Source: CAYVXT01 sp964455485 (GTDB lineage: Bacteria; Patescibacteriota; Minisyncoccia; Phycocordibacterales; WO2-35-19). Taken from it: 15,851 nt of DNA. The notes beneath the pieces are model-generated. The model was not told where the DNA came from. It saw nothing but the letters and a program-made list of their open reading frames with translations, and ran no database searches. Position 1 is the stretch's first letter. Each line of letters starts with the position of its first letter. The position numbers were made by a program, and so were the translations under genes. The stretch covers positions 1 to 15,851 of the forward strand of contig CAYVXT010000008.1 in NCBI GenBank assembly GCA_964455485.1, read 5' to 3'. Below, piece by piece: positions 14,147 to 15,851 of the stretch.

Positions 14147-14228
14147 AAAGGCCGAAGATTGTTCTGTGGTCACAAATAAATTTGCTGACTCAAATTTTTC
14201 GCAACCACGGCTCGCGGTTTTCGCCTTT
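14143..14228. repeat. Nested intergenic hairpin element between tRNA-Ile and enolase
   Basis: Three nested stems: AAAGGC near 14145-14150 with GCCTTT near 14223-14228; CTGTGGT with ACCACGG (7 bp, one G-U); and AAATTTG-CTGACT-CAAATTT. It contains GGCTCGC, the complement of the GCGAGCC-type motif in related hairpins. No gene is seen in this spacer. Likely a member of the intergenic repeat family, or a structured leader upstream of the eno promoter. Confidence 0.5.
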
Positions 14229-14258
14229 GCTCTGCAAAACAAAAAAATCGCTGTGCCT

Positions 14259-14308
14259 CGCACAAGAGTAAAAAAGTTTAAAGCAGTTTAAACTTTTTGA
14301 CTTGTGCG
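14259..14308 (-). terminator. Terminator-like hairpin reaching into the tRNA-Ile 3' end
   Basis: Perfect 12-bp stem AAAAAGTTTAAA/TTTAAACTTTTT with loop GCAG at 14271-14298; on the minus strand it ends in TTTTTTAC, fitting an intrinsic terminator for the tRNA. An outer 8-bp stem, CGCACAAG (14259-14266) with CTTGTGCG (14301-14308), pairs with the last bases of the tRNA acceptor. Confidence 0.65.
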
Positions 14309-14377
14309 CGCGCCAGGATTTGAACCTGGGACCCCACGAGTATCAGTCGAGTGCTCTACCAGCTGAGCTACGCGCGC
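14305..14377 (-). tRNA. tRNA-Ile, anticodon GAT
   Basis: 73 nt on the minus strand. Acceptor GCGCGCG pairs with CGCGCGC; TA at positions 8-9; D stem GCTC/GAGC; anticodon stem CTCGA/TCGTG with a T-T mismatch in its second pair; loop CTGATAC with anticodon GAT at 14344-14342; T stem CCAGG/CCTGG with loop TTCAAAT; discriminator A14305. CCA is not encoded. The mismatch in the anticodon stem is unusual but the rest folds perfectly. Confidence 0.94.
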
Positions 14378-14414
14378 GCCAATTTTGTTTACCAAAGGTA
14401 ATTACAAAATTAAG

Positions 14415-14458
14415 CGTCCCGCCGAAGTCCCGAGCATAGCGAGGGACGAAGGAGGACG
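14415..14458. repeat. Intergenic hairpin with GA/GA internal loops
   Basis: CGTCC (14415-14419) pairs with GGACG (14454-14458); an inner stem GTCCC/GGGAC is followed by opposed GA/GA, then GC/GC closing an ATA loop, and a GAA/GAA internal loop lies between outer and inner stems. Opposed GA dinucleotides form sheared tandem G-A pairs in known RNA motifs. It lies upstream of tRNA-Ile, in a gene-free stretch. Confidence 0.55.
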
Positions 14459-14485
14459 AATATAGAAAATATAACATAAAATCCC

Positions 14486-14537
14486 AAAAAGAAAACGCCC
14501 GGTAGTCTGCTGGTTTTCCAGTCTATACTATCGGGCG
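14486..14537 (-). terminator. Intrinsic terminator of the 105-aa membrane protein gene
   Basis: Minus strand CGCCCGATAGTATAG pairs with the facing arm ending ACTACCGGGCG (11 bp, one G-U), capped by CTGG-AAAA-CCAG, and is followed by TTTTCTTTTT. A second hairpin, GGTCAGGGC/GCTCTGACC at 14549-14594, overlaps the gene's stop codon. Confidence 0.85.
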
Positions 14538-14593
14538 CGAACGGTGGCGGTCAGGGCCAGGAGAGAGGACCCTTCCGGCTTCACCGCTCTGAC

Positions 14594-14911
14594 CTAAATG
14601 AACTTCTCTCGGCCGTACTTTTCTCGCAGGAGTTTTTGAGCTACTTTGCCTCGCCTTTGCCATTCCCGCCGTTTTTGGAACCCTATGTACCACTTGGTTC
14701 CAGTTACCCATTCGATGAGAATAAATATTCCTGATACAGCCATCAGGAGTAAAAGTGGTACAGGGAGTCTCGGCAAGACTCCGAAAAAGAATATGGGATA
14801 CTCTGCTCTCCACTCGTCCAGAACGGGAGTCTCAAATCCTACAAGCAGTCCAAGGATACCAAGGACTGCCAGCAGTAGCACCGAAACAATACAAACCATT
14901 TTTACGAACAT
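14594..14911 (-). CDS. Orphan two-helix membrane protein (105 aa)
   Basis: I do not recognise the family. Residues about 5-25 (MVCIVSVLLLAVLGILGLLVG) and 48-69 (RLPVPLLLLMAVSGIFILIEWV) are membrane helices; the C-terminal 35 residues are strongly basic (KRREWQRRGKVAQKLLREKYGREKF), which by the positive-inside rule puts the tail in the cytoplasm, where it could contact nucleic acid or phospholipid heads. The ATG at 14911 has AAGGAG seven bases before it, one of few Shine-Dalgarno-like sites here. It is a single-gene unit with tandem hairpins behind it and is more GC-rich than the housekeeping genes, hinting at acquisition. Confidence 0.75.
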   Translation of the reverse strand: MFVKMVCIVSVLLLAVLGILGLLVGFETPVLDEWRAEYPIFFFGVLPRLPVPLLLLMAVSGIFILIEWVTGTKWYIGFQKRREWQRRGKVAQKLLREKYGREKFI

Positions 14912-14987
14912 TTATTGGCTCCTTCAATAATTAAAGCACATTCTACATATAAACGCAAGTAGAGTTGTGGGATTAATTTAGTAGCAA

Positions 14988-15042
14988 CAAAAAACCGCTC
15001 TGTTGAGCGACCGGGCGAAATTGCGCGGTCGCTAACAGGCGG
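14988..15042 (-). terminator. Strong intrinsic terminator of the 101-aa membrane protein gene
   Basis: 17 paired positions: CCGC, CTGTT and AGCGACCG (14995-15014) with CGGTCGCT, AACAG and GCGG (15025-15042), two single-base bulges, 10-12 nt loop. On the minus strand it is followed by TTTTTTG. Confidence 0.88.
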
Positions 15043-15043
15043 C

Positions 15044-15080
15044 AGGTACCAGGTCTGTCCCCAACAGTTATCTGGTACCT
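15044..15080. repeat. Second hairpin downstream of the 101-aa gene
   Basis: Perfect 9-bp stem AGGTACCAG/CTGGTACCT with an inner CTGT-CCCCA-ACAG hairpin. It sits directly before the terminator at 14988-15042 on the minus strand; purpose unknown. Confidence 0.6.
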
Positions 15081-15108
15081 AATTGGGGCCATTCTGCGGC
15101 GCCTCATG

Positions 15109-15414
15109 TTAATGAATTGCTTGACTATTCTCCTCGTTCCACCATCTTGCTTCTTTTGGAACGCCGGTGATGTGTCGCATGCTCAAATCTGGCTTTTTGT
15201 CTGGGAGTAATCCAGAGACTTGTCTCAAAAATACTCCAAGACAAATTGATATAAGAGAAATCCAAAGGAAAGTTTCCACTCCCTCTGTTTCGGCTGGTGC
15301 CACCTTAAATCCATCGTTATAGGTGGAAATGGTGACTATACCAAGAGCGATAAACATAACCGCCAGGATTATAGCGGCTCTGGCCGCAATGCGTAGAATG
15401 AATTTAAAGGTCAT
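15109..15414 (-). CDS. Orphan two-helix membrane protein (101 aa)
   Basis: No family recognised. Residues about 7-29 (LRIAARAAIILAVMFIALGIVTI) and 47-63 (ETFLWISLISICLGVFL) are membrane helices joined by an acidic loop of about 17 residues (TYNDGFKVAPAETEGV); the last 35 residues are soluble and contain KKPDLSMRHITGVPKEARWWNEENSQ. Both ends probably face the cytoplasm. It is the first gene downstream of the 16S rRNA gene and on the same strand, but a terminator (15449-15478) lies between them. No Shine-Dalgarno before the ATG (TTTTTTTAGAT). The compact two-helix design resembles its neighbour at 14594-14911, but I see no sequence similarity between them. Confidence 0.72.
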   Translation of the reverse strand: MTFKFILRIAARAAIILAVMFIALGIVTISTYNDGFKVAPAETEGVETFLWISLISICLGVFLRQVSGLLPDKKPDLSMRHITGVPKEARWWNEENSQAIH

Positions 15415-15448
15415 ATCTAAAAAAACTATATCATAAAATACAAATAAA

Positions 15449-15478
15449 TCAAAACCTCGCCGTGAGGCGAGGTTTTGA
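15449..15478 (-). terminator. Probable terminator of the 16S rRNA transcript
   Basis: Perfect 13-bp stem TCAAAACCTCGCC/GGCGAGGTTTTGA with loop GTGA on the plus strand, followed on the minus strand by TTTATTTGTATTTT. It is about 210 nt past the 16S 3' end and before the 101-aa gene. Confidence 0.75.
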
Positions 15479-15690
15479 AATAGATATTCTTTGTTTTGTT
15501 CCGTCCTCGCCCTGCCATAGTTTTAGCGACGGCAGGTCGTGCCCCCAAATTTTGAGCGAAGTGGGCTATCGCTTGTCAATTATGACAATCATCTGATTTT
15601 TGGATTCAGAAACCATTATGTGTCCAATTGGAACACACAATAACGACTCTTTAAGTCATCCCGACGTAACGTCGGGACAACGTTTGTTCA
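15479..15690. other. Gene-free 16S 3' flank with several palindromes
   Basis: No gene, tRNA or 23S start is seen. It holds TTGTCA-ATTA-TGACAA (15573-15588), a near-palindrome TGTGTCCAATTGG...ACACA (15619-15637) and a perfect 9-bp hairpin TCCCGACGT/ACGTCGGGA (15659-15677) ending about 14 nt from the predicted 16S 3' end. The last may mark the site for rRNA 3' processing; GAGCGAAG motifs recall the intergenic hairpin family. Confidence 0.6.
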
Positions 15691-15820
15691 CCTTGAAATA
15701 TTCCACGAGCAGCTTCCGCTACCCGTGCCTTGTTACGACTTAGTCCTTGTCATTGAGTTTACCTTAGTCCCACTTGCGTGAGCCTTTGGGTACTCCCAAC
15801 TTCCCTGACTTGACGGGCGG
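15691..15820 (-). rRNA. rrs: 16S ribosomal RNA, 3' end (partial; helix 44 to 3' tail)
   Basis: The minus strand carries CCGCCCGUC (15820-15812, E. coli about 1399-1407), the helix 44 arms, the universal AAGUCGUAACAAGG (15741-15728) with the decoding adenines, and helix 45 as GUAGC-GGAA-GCUGC (15722-15709) with the adenines dimethylated by KsgA. The tail reads UGGAAUAUUUCAAGG instead of UGGAUCACCUCCUUU, so the CCUCC anti-Shine-Dalgarno is absent. The mature 3' end is estimated at about 15691 by length. No tRNA or 23S follows downstream, only a hairpin-rich spacer and a membrane protein gene. Confidence 0.93.
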
Positions 15821-15851
15821 ATTGTGATTTTCTCACATCCCCTGAATTATT
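15821..15851 (-). other. Non-16S sequence interrupting the rRNA: probable 3' end of an intron or insertion
   Basis: Where nearly all 16S genes read GUACACA before CCGCCCGUC, the minus strand reads AGAAAAUCACAAU. The visible 31 nt match no 16S helix I know and include a 5-bp hairpin, TGTGA-GAAAA-TCACA on the minus strand. CPR 16S genes are known to carry introns and insertions, so the simplest reading is the 3' boundary of one; the rest lies beyond the window. Confidence 0.6.

Noticed and set aside
14523..14813. 96-aa open frame on the minus strand
   Set aside because: Overlaps the membrane protein gene in another frame and runs through its terminators.
1..15851. CRISPR array or known defence system
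   Set aside because: No regularly spaced repeats and no Cas, restriction or toxin-antitoxin motifs were seen; the repeats present are isolated hairpins or pairs.

Overview
The window (about 16 kb, AT-rich) looks like a chromosomal segment of a bacterium with a reduced genome, most likely a member of the Candidate Phyla Radiation (Patescibacteria, Parcubacteria-like). This rests on established traits matched to the sequence: an insertion-bearing, divergent 16S rRNA end that is not followed by 23S, tRNAs without encoded CCA, a ribosomal protein operon without rimM, many small orphan proteins, and intergenic spaces filled with hairpins. No database search was possible, so the phylum is an inference.

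Layout. (1) 1-2095, minus strand: a ribosome/RNA operon, an orphan 100-aa protein, rpsP (S16), khpA (KH domain) and trmD (cut by the window edge), with a near-consensus promoter at 2067-2095 and a second at 1223-1251. (2) 2127-2355: tRNA-Leu(CAG) whose 3' end is duplicated 146 bp downstream, enclosing three hairpins. (3) 2415-6139, plus strand: a glycerate 2-kinase and PEP synthase operon. (4) 6142-7100: a TrpR-family regulator bracketed by two identical 20-bp palindromes, with an 82-aa orphan on one side and a D-lactate dehydrogenase-type gene (7131-8138) on the other. (5) 8179-14146, mostly minus strand: pyruvate kinase, an adenylate-kinase-like protein, gpmI coupled by a 4-nt overlap to a histidine phosphatase, and enolase. 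(6) 14305-15478: tRNA-Ile(GAT) and two small membrane proteins, each with a strong terminator. (7) 15691-15851: the 3' end of a 16S rRNA gene on the minus strand.

How the genes fit together. The metabolic genes form most of lower glycolysis around PEP and pyruvate: GpmI (3-PG to 2-PG), glycerate kinase (glycerate to 2-PG), enolase (2-PG to PEP), pyruvate kinase (PEP to pyruvate), PEP synthase (pyruvate to PEP) and a D-2-hydroxyacid dehydrogenase that probably reduces pyruvate to D-lactate. The TrpR-like protein with its two palindromes looks like a local switch for the dehydrogenase, the 82-aa gene and itself.

Most unusual points: the 16S 3' tail has no CCUCC anti-Shine-Dalgarno, although helix 45 and the decoding-site sequence are intact, and nearly all housekeeping starts lack a Shine-Dalgarno sequence. 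The same 16S is interrupted directly before CCGCCCGUC, as expected for an intron or insertion. There is also a miniature att-like duplication at tRNA-Leu, a G-quadruplex-forming repeat embedded in trmD, and a family of intergenic hairpins, several with GA/GA internal loops.
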